From contig CM035355.1 in assembly GCA_020137815.1 (NCBI GenBank), positions 4,202,520-4,266,519 of the forward strand: DNA of 64,000 nucleotides. Reading direction: 5' to 3'. Of this stretch, positions 32,202 to 44,065 are shown piece by piece. Both the position numbers and the translations under genes were made by a program. Under the pieces are notes generated by a model, which searched no databases, had not been told where the DNA came from, and saw only the letters and a program-made list of their open reading frames with translations. This stretch comes from Hormiphora californensis (taxonomy: Eukaryota > Ctenophora > Tentaculata > Cydippida > Pleurobrachiidae). Each line of letters begins with the position of its first letter. Position 1 is the first letter of the stretch.

Positions 32202-35200
32202 GGTTACAACTGATCTCTGCGGGGTAGTCGTGGAGACCGGGTGGTTGCTAGGCGCGTCGCCAAGGAAAGTTACAGTAGACTGATCGGTCTCTGATCAGTG
32301 AGACTTGGTCAACAGGGAGAGAGAGAGAGAGCGACAATACTAGATAACAGGTGATGATTAAAATTTGAACTGGTTAGTACACCGCACAGAGGTCACGTGA
32401 CATCTACCCTACACGTGATACCTGTGAGAGAGGCAATAGGCAAGCGGAAAAGAAGACATGTGGCCGAGATTTAATTGATTAAATACACGTGACATAATTG
32501 GTTGCTGGTAATCGGTTCTTAGCTTGGTGCAGAAGCAAATACACGTGCAGTGCAGGAGGAGGAGTCGTATTGACAGGGTATCAATATGAGGGGAGTAATC
32601 ATGTGGGAACTGGGGTGCAATAAGGAGTGGTCGGGAGTTGGTGAGATATGCTGTGGGATGATGTAGTATGTACTAGTTTTGCTAGGGACAACAGATATCA
32701 GAAATAAAAGAGGATTCTGTCACAGCTAAATAACATTATCATAAGGGAAGTCTACTGCAGAATTGATATGAGGAATGGATTCCCCTGTTGTGCAGAAGAT
32801 TGAGAGGAGAGGAGTAGACATTGAGTAATCAACCGTTGTTGTTGTGCATTGTTAATAGCTACACAAGGGAGCTGGGGCGATAAAAGACAGGCACGAATGT
32901 TAATCAAACTGCCGGTTATGGGGTCTTCCCTCACAAATCAAGTAATATTATTATAACAGCTATTATAGGTACCATGTCCCGTACAGTAGTTACTCCACGT
33001 ACATGTGATATAACCGAGTAGCTATATATAATTATGCCAATTCTCTGACTACGGTATGAGAATAGATTCCATACTAGGGTCAGGCCAAAGCTCGAACTAG
33101 GTATACAGTGAAGCAGGCCCATATTTTAGGGTACATCAAAAGAATTGTAGGATTATGATTGAGTTGCGAGTAATAGCCCAAATCTAGCTCTGTTCAAAAA
33201 GCTTATCCCTTGAGACATGATCAGACAAAGAAAAATCTCCGAAGTAATAGGTGAAAATGATGATATTGGATCAAAGAAAAGATTAAAATTCGCTTCTGAT
33301 TTCCCGTTAGAAGAAAAGGTGATCATGTGAACCTGACGTCAATGCACTCTAACCGCACTCAAAGACTTTCTCGAAATTAGTAAGAAGTTCGATGTCTCAT
33401 CTCGTTGTGGTTACGAAGTCACCCGTGGGGCGCTTGCGCGGAGGGATAATTTCATTACCAACATCTAGTTGTGGTTGGGGTGAGGGTTGGTGAGTTGGGA
33501 TCACGTTATTGAGATTGTGCGGTTTGTGGCCACATGTGTGTTTAGATTGACCTCCAAAATATGTTCATAGCTTGAAACCTTGAATAGCCACAAACAAAAT
33601 ATATGTAATACAGTCGGACCCCGATTAACCGGGATACTCGGGGGAAAGGATTTTGTCCACTAAATCGGAGTCCCCAGTATATAATCTGAGCGAAAATTTG
33701 ATACAGTCGGACCCCGATTTAGGGGCCCCCGATTTAGTGGCACCCCGATTTAGGGACAGGATTTTTTTCCCCGATATAGGAAATTAACCTTATTTGACCC
33801 CGATTTAGTGGATACCCCAATTTAGTGGACAAGAGCCTTTCCCCCGAGGGTGTCCCTAAATCGGGGTCTGACTGTAGTTTCTTAAACCGGGGGAATGTAT
33901 CCTCCCATGGTAAATCGCGTTTACGGCTAATTGGGGTTTCTGGTAAACCGGTGTCCAACTGTATCTAGTTCAATGGCTAGAAGCTAATAAGGTTTCTCAA
34001 CGAAGTTCTTCTTAGAGCGCGATTCATGAGAATGCAATGATTTTCTATTCACCTAGCTCTCTCTCTTATAGCTCTTGGTGTTTTGATTTTATGAGAAAAA
34101 AGGATTGCATTGTTGAATTGTAAACAAGCAGATAGAGTGAATTAAATTGCACAAGAAAAGATATTTCAGTAGAGTTACAGTACCGAGTTACTCTGAGCTG
34201 TACTACATAACCATCATACTAGACTTGGGTATGATATCCCCTCATTGGGGGGCGAGTGAAAAAGACATCGTACCCAAATACTAGACATGACTACTTGACT
34301 ATATTTCATCAGCTTGCTCCTCCAATGGTCGAGTACAGTAGTCGCCAACCAATTAAGTCTGGCGCCGCCGATCTGAGAATCAGAATGGGGTCTTGGCGCC
34401 ACCACATAGCCAATCAAAGTACTGGGTTTGCTGTAAGAGCATTGGCGGAGCGCACGAGAACTGTGGTCATAGCATAGGCCTGACAGTGAGTTTGTCACTA
34501 CCTACTAGTTGCAGCTTCCGAAGCTAGGTTTGCCACTACCACACACACGTGCGGACACGCAACACACACGCTGCGACAGGAGCAGAGGAATTAGTGAATA
34601 AAATAATGATCGATCAAATAGACGAGCTGTAATTATTGTTACCCCGGATCACCAACTTGACAGGATGTGAGCACAGTGAAGAACTACAGATATTTCATAT
34701 AGTGCAGGCCTGGAGGAGAAGAACAATAATTATTCCCTTTTCCCTCTGTACTTTCCTCCAATTTTACCTCCCCTAGATAGCATACCTGCTGCTGCTCAAA
34801 TGATATGATAGTAGTACTGGTATTATACCATTCGGGAGGTTTGATACTTTCTCATACTGATATCTGACAGATCTTCAGTGAAATAATTCTACCGACTCCT
34901 CCCTTCGTATTATACAGCCCATGCTATACCACTCCTTCCTTGTCAAAACAAGACTTTTTGTCTCCTCCAGAAATTAGTTGTAATGGGTAATTCTTTGTTA
35001 CTCAACAAGTAATTATTAATGAAAACACACTCGTTATACTTGAGCAAAATCTTCCACTTATCCATTTACCACGCATTTAACAAGTGAATACGGAAACAAT
35101 TATTCAACTGTGTCTCTGCGCTCCCGGGACAAACGTCGAATAGTTCAAAACAATTACAGTATTTCAAGAAACAACAAAACTTCAGACATGGCTGCATTAT

Positions 35201-35306
35201 TATCATCAATCATCATGACCATTGCCGAATGCTCGGACTTAGAAGTCTCTACTTAAAATCTTTAACAAATAAATAATGTCCAAAAAGTTGTTCTTGATAC
35301 GTTATG
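32202..35306. other. non-coding region upstream of the SLC22-type gene
   Basis: Presumed promoter side of the SLC22-type gene, with CACGTGA motifs at about 32392, 32411 and 32485, then AT-rich sequence, two pogo/Tigger-like elements (33611-33962) and the 3' flank of the SLC51A-like gene. I see no gene; all open frames are under 100 codons without splice support. Confidence 0.5.
33611..33962. mobile_element. pogo/Tigger-like element containing a second copy
   Basis: Outer ends are CAGTCGGACCCCGATTAACC and a decayed ACCGGTGTCCAACTG followed by TA. Inside, at 33704-33874, a complete 171-bp copy starts CAGTCGGACCCCGATTTAGG, ends TCGGGGTCTGACTG and is flanked by TA on both sides. One family member therefore inserted into another. 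Confidence 0.75.
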
Positions 35307-38300
35307 CTATAAATTCATGTCACAATGATCTCCCTCTTCTTCCTTCTCGTCACTACCCTCACTGAGCAACATATCACTGCTCTCATCCCGCTCGACAGAC
35401 TGTTGTTTTCGAGGATTTGATAGGTAGAAAACCGCTGCCAGCGATTGGAGGAGGAGAGCCACTATGATGGTGATGAAATTACTTCCTACTGCGAATAAAG
35501 AGTCATTAAATAATTAATTAATGATTAGTTGAAACTCAGAACTCAAATAAATTTTTATACGGCTACAGGAATCAGCAGAAAAATTGTCTAGTGCTAGCTA
35601 CTTACCTAGGGCCTTTTCAGTCGGTGAGAGAACTCCCTGTTTCACAGATGAGTTGTGTGTAACTACAACTTTAAGTAACCTCTCCAAAAACTTGGATACC
35701 CCAATCAATATCTTGAACACGACAAACTTCCTCACAACTTTGTGCACCTGAGGGGTTTTGGGAAAATCAATTTGAGTTTTTTAGATTCCATCAATGTCAA
35801 ACTTTGCTCTCCTGACGATCTGAAGTGATGCTGGATGTTTACTGTGCATTGCACAGTAAACAACTTACCCTCAGCTTGTTAAATTCTGCCCGACACACCA
35901 CCATTATGGCCCAAATTGCCCCCATAAAGGACACCAGCACCAGAGTATCAGCCAGATAAACACTCCAGGATTTGTCCTCAAAAGTGCAGTCCATGACCTG
36001 AAGCACTCGGGAGAACTCAACGAAGCTCTGAACTACCACTACCTGCCCTACCATCAACGATAATAGCTTACCTGTCCTCCTGCAGGAGAGAGGATGGGAT
36101 TAGGTACCAGTCAGCGAGGGGGAGTTGCCATGGTAACAAATAGTGACGCACCTCATGTCACCATAGCAACCCACCAGCGATAACTAAGTTCTGAACATTG
36201 AGTGACACATCTTCAACAGCTGAACTGTGAGCTGTATGAAATCACCTTGTACTCTGGAGGGTAGGTAAGTATGGTATACAACAGATAGGCGGTACTCTCA
36301 GGCTCATCTCCCTCTCGCCAGACCATGAGAACCTGATGCGATAAGGGGTTACTCTCTACAATAGATAAGCTTGTTATTATCAAGTTCTACGTTGAAGCGA
36401 AGTGCTGACACAGTGTCAGGCGACTCAAGTTCTACCTCCTCTCATGTGACCTTCTGTTGTAAAGGCCATACTCATGTGAGCCACCTTTGTGGAAGTCACA
36501 CCAGCCAGTCTGAACAATTCAATACATGAGAGCTTGTTACTTACCCTGCCCCTTCTAAATAGCTGAGGATGAGTCTGTAGAATGCCCAGCAGCAAACTGC
36601 CTCGTACCTGCAAAGCAAGGGGTGGTATCATCAGGGATGGGTTATCATAACATCTTACCCAATACCTTACCCAATACCTTACCCAATACCTCACCCAATA
36701 CCCGTATAATATGATATTTGATGCTTTTCATTAACTACTTAACTGGGACAAAAAACTACTAAGATTTTTAGAAATAACAGTAAAAATTCATTCCACTTTG
36801 AAAACAATCGCAACATTCAATCCGAGTCTTTTCTCTTTCAGTCCATCTCTGTCACAGACCCCGTGGTCAAACTGACAATGCAATATTCTCTCTCTAGCAC
36901 ATTTCCATCTCTTCACACACAAACTCATTCAGGACGGCATTGTTGAGAAGGAGGGCCATTTCCGAGTAGGTCACACACCCGGCAGTGTTGGATGCCTCTG
37001 AGCAAGCACTCTGCCACCACCTGAACATTTCCTCGGTCTGCTGCTTCAGCTCAGCCATTGTCCTGGGAGAGGGGAGGGAGGGGATTAGTTTTTGTTACCA
37101 TGGTAACGGGGAGAGAGGGGGATTAGCTCTAATAAACAAGGTGAGGGATTGACATTTCCTTCTCTCTTTTAAAGACTCTTTAGGAGCGTGGTTACGGTTT
37201 GGTTGTCAATCAACTTGGGAGTTGAGTTGGATTTGGCTTGCATGACTCACACGGCACACCGCATTCTGTTCCTCTGTGAGGGTTCGGTAGATCAAGGCCA
37301 TTGCCTCTTATACTTACTGTTTGCATGGAGCACAGGTTGTCTCCTTGGGAAGGCCATTAAGAGCAGTGGTAAGGCTGGTCTTATCACACTGTCCCATTGC
37401 GGTACACACAAGCTGCAGGTGGGGAGGAGAGTTTTAGTTACCATAGTAACGGGGAGTTGGCTATAGATACCATGGCAACAGAGAGTTTACGTTGCTATGG
37501 TAAGTATCATATATAATATGCTGTCGGATTTACCTGGGGGTTAAGTTTGGCTTCGAGGGTGCTAAGGGCAAACTTTCCGTATTCCAAGACCATGTCTTTG
37601 CACGTCTGCGTATACGTCGCAGGGATGTAGTTACACAGCTGCAGGTGTAAAAGATACTATTAAATTAAATTTGATTTGGAACTTTGATGAGGTTTCTAAT
37701 TCAAAGAAACTCTGTGAGGCTCTGATCACGGTTCTCGTGTGCTCCGCATTTGAAAGAAATGAGAATAGAGTCAGGCCAATGCTCTGATAGACGAAAATAA
37801 CCCCAACAGTACATGTGTTGGTAACCTTGGCAACCAAAAACAACCACTTACGGAAGAAGTTAGATTGAGGACCTTGTCCTCGTTTCCAGCGGTGAAAACA
37901 TAGCTCTCAATCAGGCTGAACGACCAGGTGCACGCCTTACAGCTGATGTATCCACCGACTTTATCCTAGTGTGGCAGTGGTTATGTAAGGGAACATTTTG
38001 GGTGGAGAGAGAGAGAAAAAGACAGAGAGAGACAGATAGAGAGAAAGAGAGAGAGAGAAAGAGAAAGACAGAGAGAGACAGAGAGACAGAAGTCACATGA
38101 GCACATACCTCCTGCTCCTGCCAGAAATTCTGAGCACAGAACTCCATCGCAGCACACTCGGTAGCAGTTTCTTCATTTTCACACCAGTAACTGGGTCCCT
38201 CATGGCACCTGCTCTCCCCGAACCCGGCGGAGGCGACACAGACAAGCGCAGCAAAGGCAACGACAAACTTCATTTTCAGTTGTTGATAATATAACGTAAA

Positions 38301-40681
38301 GGAAGGGAAGCTTTGTGGGGTAGGTTTATAAGCTGGGTGGTGCGATAAGAGAGTCACAAGGTTTTATCAAGAGATAATTTCATTTGTAAAATGAAACTTG
38401 GGTCACGTGATCAGCAAGCCATGTACCTGCAGTCAGGACTCAGCAGGTGAAAATACCACGTACTATTAGAGTCCACATCACATGAGCTGGTTATCTTCTT
38501 GAAGTACAGCTTCGGAACAATCAATGAACATACCCCCTCCCATATATACAACGAGATATTGTTCACATCTGATTGGTTTTGATATAACTCGGTGAAGTTT
38601 GTTCAGAAACAACCCGTGCTCCATGGTTTTGCAGTTGCAATGTTATCGATATGTCTATGACGTGTTCGTGACGCATTTATTCACTTTGACGTGTTCTATT
38701 CACATACTAGGTGGGGACATACTTATATAATGTACCTTAAATTTATTATCTTGTACGTGTGTGATCACATTGAGCCACACCTAGTGGTTTGAGATTTGTG
38801 ACCCCCTTCCCCCGTCTACTGCTAGTAGAAACATTGGTCAATATAATGAATGAAGGTTTGTGGTATAATACCTCTTACGGTATTGCGGTTAGTGCTCCCA
38901 TCCCTTCTCTCTCTAGAGTGTCCCAACACCCCATCCCTTCTCTCTCTAGAGTTACTTACGTGCTTGCGATGCAGTGCAAGAACTGTGCACCACGTAGCAC
39001 CACCATCCCTATGAAGGAGCACACCACAAAAACCTGAAAAGAGTACGAATTGTAAATTACAGTCGGACCCCGATTTAGTGGCACCCCGATTTAGTGGCAC
39101 CCCGATTTAGTGGCAGGATTTTTTTCCCCCAAAAATTTTTTGAAATTTTTTTGTGAAATTTTTTTGAAAATTTTTCAAAGGAAAACCAGCCAAGTCCGAA
39201 TCGTGTTTCGAATCAGTGCATCTTATCGCATGTCCTGCTGCTAATTAGACAGTTCGGAACGAACCGAAACGTGATCCCCATCGAATCGAAATTTTGACGC
39301 TTGGTAAACATGTGATTCGATGGCCCCATGGGGATCACGTATCGGTTCGTTCCGAACCGTCTAATTAGCAGCAGGACATCCAGTAAGCTGCACCGATTCG
39401 AAACACAAATCGGACGGGCTGGTTTAACTTAGAGAATTTTCCAAAAATTTTATAGTTTTCTTTTTCTAATCAGAAAGGATCTGCAGGTCATTAATACTTG
39501 AATATTGCATATAACAGTTAGAGGTGTCTTTAGTCTTAGTATAGCATTTCGGGCATAAAATAGGTTTTTATGGGCCAAATATGGCTCACCCCGATTTAGT
39601 GGCACCCCGATTTAGTGGCAGGATTGTTTTCCCCCGAGGATGCCACTAAATCGGGGTCCGACTGTACTTAACAAAAACCTGATGGAAACTGAAAAAGTTA
39701 AGTCAATTTTAGGAGGGATGAACAACAACGATGCACTATGCAGTAAAATATTCAGAGTATACAATGAGAGAAAGAAAGTTTAGTCCCACGGTCGCTTGTA
39801 GTGGGAAAACGGTAATAGAAAACGAAGATACAGTAAGACGACGCACAACCGTGACCAATCAGGGCGCTAGTACGTGCTGACACATGAACTTTTTGCCCCG
39901 CGTTATGCACCGTGCGTGTCTCCTTACTGTATTTTGCGTTACCGTATTTTGACTGCAAGCAGCACTGTCCTGTTGTAACGACTTACAGCTACTTACTGTA
40001 TAAACGGAGTTCAGGGTGATGGCATGGACACACAGTTCACCATGTTTGATAACATAAAGCAGCAGTGTGAAAGACATCAGTAGGGAGAGGGCCCCTATAA
40101 CCAACACAATGTGATATTCTAACGGACCGTGTCCTGAAAAGGAAGGAGTTTCAAGACATGAAGCGTATCGAAACAAGTATACCTTGGCATACGCTGCAGG
40201 CCCCTCTAACTAATTGGTGAAGGAATTAGCTGGTATAAAAAAATTCCTAATCGTAGGGCTCTGGTCCCTTACTAAACGTTGTGGGAGTACGATGGGAAAT
40301 TGGGTTCAGAACACACTGTTACAGTGTGTTCTAAACCCAATTGGGGACTGTTATAGCCCATGTTAATTAAAACAAGAACCTAATATTCAAAGGAAGTAAT
40401 TTTGATATCTCCTTCTGGTGATCAACACACACACACGCCCTCTGTACAACAGTTTAATGGGGAATCTCACACATACACGGGCAGAACTCGGTTAAGGAGA
40501 GATTAATTAGTATTCTGAATTCTGGTTCAATTCCCGGTCAAACCCAGTATTTTTCGATTTTCTTCCCTATTTAATTCTTGCTCTGAACTCTTTATTCAGA
40601 ATACTAATATTCAAAAGATCACAATTCTCTATTACCTAGGACGCCCATTGATGAGGGGACTGTAATGATACATGCGTTCAT
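35307..40681 (-). CDS. SLC51A: organic solute transporter alpha-like membrane protein
   Basis: Eight exons (40681-40636, 40133-39997, 39033-38960, 36607-36545, 36332-36246, 36079-35869, 35747-35606, 35488-35307) join in phase to give 313 aa; human OSTalpha has 340. Support includes YEAVCCWAFYRLILSYLEG split across a junction, matching the OSTalpha/TMEM184 helix ending in EGFGG. It is followed by VPPICCIPYLP, the equivalent of the cysteine-rich loop, then RRTGKLLSLMVGQ matching the next helix, and further hydrophobic helices with an acidic cytoplasmic tail. OSTalpha with its small partner OSTbeta exports bile acids and steroids from cells; no beta partner is visible here. The short first exon is the weakest. 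The saposin-like gene lies inside intron 3 and a pogo/Tigger element inside intron 2. Confidence 0.82.
36894..38273 (-). CDS. secreted saposin-like (prosaposin-type) protein
   Basis: Five exons (38273-38109, 37965-37852, 37638-37534, 37412-37318, 37062-36894) encode 215 aa. After a signal peptide (MKFVVAFAALVCVASAGFG) comes a saposin-A-type domain (CHEGPSYWCEN, then CAAMEFCAQNFW). Next is a saposin-B domain with the canonical six cysteines: CKAC, LCNYIP, TCKDMV, VCTAMGQC. The final exon carries another Cys-containing helical region (CAPCKQTMAELKQQTEEMFR, ending EEMEMC). Saposins bind lipids and assist lysosomal sphingolipid hydrolysis; some relatives permeabilise membranes. The gene is much shorter than vertebrate prosaposin, with one complete saposin-B unit. 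It sits wholly inside intron 3 of the SLC51A-like gene, on the same strand. Confidence 0.88.
39060..39664. mobile_element. 605-bp pogo/Tigger-type element
   Basis: It begins CAGTCGGACCCCGATTTAGT and ends TCGGGGTCCGACTG, flanked by TA (39058-39059 and 39665-39666). It has CCCCGATTTAGTGG subterminal repeats and an internal inverted repeat around GGTTCGTTCCGAACCGTCTA, like the copy at 14368. It begins 26 bases upstream of an SLC51A-like exon, so it forms part of that intron's 3' end. Confidence 0.85.
40299..40341. repeat. 21-bp stem inverted repeat
   Basis: ATTGGGTTCAGAACACACTG followed almost directly by CAGTGTGTTCTAAACCCAAT, one mismatch, essentially no loop. Probably a tiny MITE relic. Confidence 0.7.
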
Positions 40682-41509
40682 TCCTCCGACTAATGCAATG
40701 GGAAATGTATATGCAATATAAATGGATCAAACACTGTTGTTGAGTAACATTAACTGTGTAATGCCTCAACACTCGCACCAAGAGTAACAGAGTCAAAATC
40801 TAAAACACAACACCAAATACACCAACAATCGCAACAATTTCATTGCATGGAACTGAAATATTGAATTGGTCTACTTTTGCCAAACGAGAAATCAATGTGG
40901 TGTGTACAACAGCTGCACAGTAGATTAATATGGCTTAGAAAGATAGCGGGGTGGGTGAGGAAGATTGATTGTAACATACCCTATACAAAGAAAGTAGTAC
41001 ACTATTGACGCACCAAATTATATGTCGTCTGTGTGTGTATGAGATGGATCATTTGACTGTAGCAATCAGTAAAGACAATACACCTCTCTGACATACACAC
41101 ACGTGGTCTGACACACAGATACACTATAATATAGGATCGTGCCATTATACACACATACAACATATTCACTAGATACTTTTCACACACCTGTACCTACTGT
41201 TATAACAGCTGTGAGTTCTATAGAACAATTTCCAGTGCGGCATTTAGATCTCCCTAATCACTTATGCCCCAAAATGACTCATGATCTACCTTTTTGATTT
41301 CTAAATAGTTCACCTACTACCATCTCAAGCAGACTAATGAATCTATTAATTTAAATTCTTCTGCACTGCCACTGGGTTTGTGGTGCAGTTCAGTGGACAA
41401 TGACTCGTTACCGCGAATAACAATGGTATTTTGATGATTTAAACAACAGATCGTGCCACCACCATGTAAAATGTAAATTCTGGTCGCAGTTCAGAAAATA
41501 GTAGTCGTC
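40682..41509. other. intergenic, divergent promoters
   Basis: This separates the start of the SLC51A-like gene (minus) from the first secreted gene (plus). AT-rich with CA/TG-rich stretches near 41030-41190. No gene seen; it may also hold 5' UTR exons. Confidence 0.4.
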
Positions 41510-42452
41510 ATGATTCGTTTAATCGTGACCCTCTGTGCTCTATTGCTGCTTATCAATCAAGGAGAAGGGACGACATCTGGTAAGACTTGTAAAATGTTGC
41601 TTAGATCGTGCTGTCTTGTTCAGACTCGTGCGGTCTCCGGAACAAACCGTTCTGTCATGGTACTATTCGGGCCACCACGCTTTTATCACTGCGCTGGCAA
41701 GCACAATTAGTTTGCCATTCCAGCTCCTCCAAAAGCCATGCATGTTTATTATTTTCCCTTCTTCAGATTACCTAGAAGATATCAGAAACATCGATACAGA
41801 CAAATCCTGTAAGCAAGGGACCCACGAAAACTGCTATTCCAAATGCTCTGATTCATACGAAGCGGGCTTCACTTTCAGTTTTGGTGACGGAGCATTCGTC
41901 CACTACATCTCCCTATCCTCTCTGTCCCTCAACACCTTTTCAGTTGTAACAATCAGTTACAATCCCGTGAACGCCAGTAAAACAGCAGAGGAGCGTCAAG
42001 GGAAAGTGGGTGATTCGGCTGTCATTTTGGTAAGAGAGGATGCGAGGAGTATCAATGTTTCTTCTTTCTACTGTTTGTTTGATGAATCTACTGAGCTGAG
42101 ATGGGAGAATGTGTGGAGTAATGCATTCAATGAAACTGCTGTTGAAGGTACGACGCAAATAATCACTGGCTTACCAAATCGAGCCCTTAAGAATCTTAAG
42201 GGCTCTTTGGTAAATGGTAACGCACATTTTACAGGAGTTTCAGACTGCCCCTAAACTTACCCATTTACATTTCCAGACTAAACCCATACATTCTCACCGC
42301 GACTAAAACATTTCCAGGCACCTAAACATGCTCATTTCCATTCAGGTCTGTGTGAGGAGGGCAGTTATAGAAACACCACGACTTGGAGTTGTGAGACATG
42401 CCCCTCTACTGATCCCATGCCTGCAGCATGTACCTATCATGATCCAGGTTAG
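41510..42452 (+). CDS. secreted cysteine-rich protein A (tandem paralogue)
   Basis: Exons 41510-41579 and 41767-42147, then 42346 to the TAG at 42450-42452, give 185 aa. Exon 1 is a signal peptide (MIRLIVTLCALLLLINQGEG). Exon 2 is a roughly 127-aa domain with a CYSKCSDSYEAGFTFSFGD core. Exon 3 is a short Cys-rich module (CEEGSYRNTTTWSCETCPS) of the GCC2/GCC3 ephrin-receptor-like type. The same exon plan and matching Cys/AGF pattern occur in the next gene. I do not recognise the middle domain. If the GTTAGT at 42448 is used as a donor, the protein would be longer. A stem-loop (42171-42213) lies just after the exon 2 donor. Confidence 0.7.
42171..42213. repeat. strong stem-loop near a splice donor
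   Basis: TTACCAAATCGAGCCCTTAA and TTAAGGGCTCTTTGGTAA pair almost perfectly, starting 24 bases after the exon 2 donor of secreted protein A. Confidence 0.7.
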
Positions 42453-42862
42453 TTTTGTTGAGGGGTAACAAGGTTAGATAGTAGTTGCTGAACGGTGATT
42501 GTTTGTTAGTTGAAGAACTGGTTTTGGCACTGGTTAAACTATTGTAAAACTGGCTGTTTTGTTTGCTCCACGCAGTCTAACTGACAAGTATCATAAAACA
42601 TGATGTAAGCATCATAAAACATAATACAGGATGATTTTATCTTAGCAGAATTCTCATGTTGTCTGGGGCAGAGTAGTGATCTTGTGGTCCTGGAGAGGAG
42701 AGGGGGGGGTCCAAGGAGAGATCCTTATTCTTAACCATTAAAATATCTCAAAGCAGCTCTGGTTTTTTTGAACTCGGGACCTACCGCACAGGTTCTTAGC
42801 ATTTGTCCTGAGGAGAAAAGCTAAGCACCTTTGTCTGGATTAAAACCACACCTCCCTCTCCA

Positions 42863-42864
<2 letters not shown>

Positions 42865-42957
<93 letters not shown>
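42865..42957. repeat. (CT)n microsatellite between the two secreted genes
   Basis: About 90 bases of almost pure CT, ending 16 bases before the ATG of the second gene. Confidence 0.95.
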
Positions 42958-42960
<3 letters not shown>

Positions 42961-42972
42961 ATTCCACCCGTA

Positions 42973-43985
42973 ATGGCCGCATGGAATCTGACTCATCACC
43001 ATTTTTCCCGATCTGTTATGCTGCTTTTGTTGGCCGTGCTCTGCGCTGGTGAGTGAGATGGGGAATTTTTAATAATATTTTTTAATTTAATAAATAATCT
43101 TTAGATTATCATGCTTATTATCATCTAGGTGTCCTGCCGACGAGTGCGAGTGACTTGGGATTTGATGTTTTTAAGATATCAAGCGGAAATGAGTGTATTA
43201 GTACCCAAAGCTGTACTGACGACTGCCAGGAGGAGTCTGCCGGTTTCAAGGTTGTGTTTAAGAGACCAAAGTTCATCCGATACGTAAAGCCGACTCTGTC
43301 TGGTGGCGAGGTTGAAGAGTTCGACATTGAAGTTAACAGAACATACTGGCCAAGTGGAGACTTTGAGGTGGAACCTATTTCTAACAAACTCTCGATATTA
43401 AGTTTTTATGGAAAAGTTTATTCAAATTTCAGTATGTCTATCGGATGTCACTCGATGTCAAGTTTGTCATGGACAAATATCGATGATTTGAACAACTATA
43501 TATACGGTAAGAAGGTTAACATGTGTGTTTTTGTTGAGACTGTACAATGTACAGCCAATTTAGCTAGATACTGGATTTATATTTCAATTTCAAGTCGATT
43601 TGGCAAAAATAGCACACCCTACTGTACAATCAGTACATGTGATGTAGCAATGACAAATTCCCCCCTTGCCAGATACTTGCTCGCCTGGATATTTCCGGAA
43701 CGAAACCAGATGTGATGTCTGTCCCGATGGAACTACGTCTCTAGTAGAGGAGGCGAGTGGTTGTACACAGATACCCCTAAATGACACAGGTAATGTATTA
43801 CCATATTTGGTAAGATGTGGTAATATGACATGTGTCTTACCATATTTGGTAAGATGTGGTAAGAGATATTATGTGTTTGTTGTTTGTTGTATGTCAAACA
43901 GAGCAGGGCAACTGTTTGGCAAAACATTATATTACTACCAACTTACATTTCAGTACACAACCAAATTGTGTCTTTAAAGTTTTAA
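42973..43985 (+). CDS. secreted cysteine-rich protein B (tandem paralogue)
   Basis: Exons 42973-43048, 43129-43506, 43673-43789 and 43954-43985 join in phase 1 throughout, giving 200 aa. Exon 1 encodes a signal peptide; the internal Met of MLLLLAVLCAG is the better start for a short leader. Exon 2 parallels protein A: CISTQSCTDDCQEESAGFKV then F-x3-Y and an LSWTN segment where A has LRWEN. Exon 3 is a GCC2/GCC3-type module (CSPGYFRNETRCDVCPDGTT). This module also occurs in the giant Ig gene next door. The last exon (VHNQIVSLKF, stop) is short and less certain. Tandem orientation and identical intron phases support a local duplication of an unrecognised fast-evolving family. Confidence 0.7.
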
Positions 43986-44065
43986 AATTTAACGAACTAT
44001 CATCCTCACTAAATCACACACATCATTTCAAACACGAACTATAGTTTGTATACAGTTCAGTACGT

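Noticed and set aside
40520-40560. Possible tRNA T arm, GGTTCAATTCCCGG
   Set aside because: The stem does not pair as a 5-bp T arm and no other cloverleaf arm is found around it.
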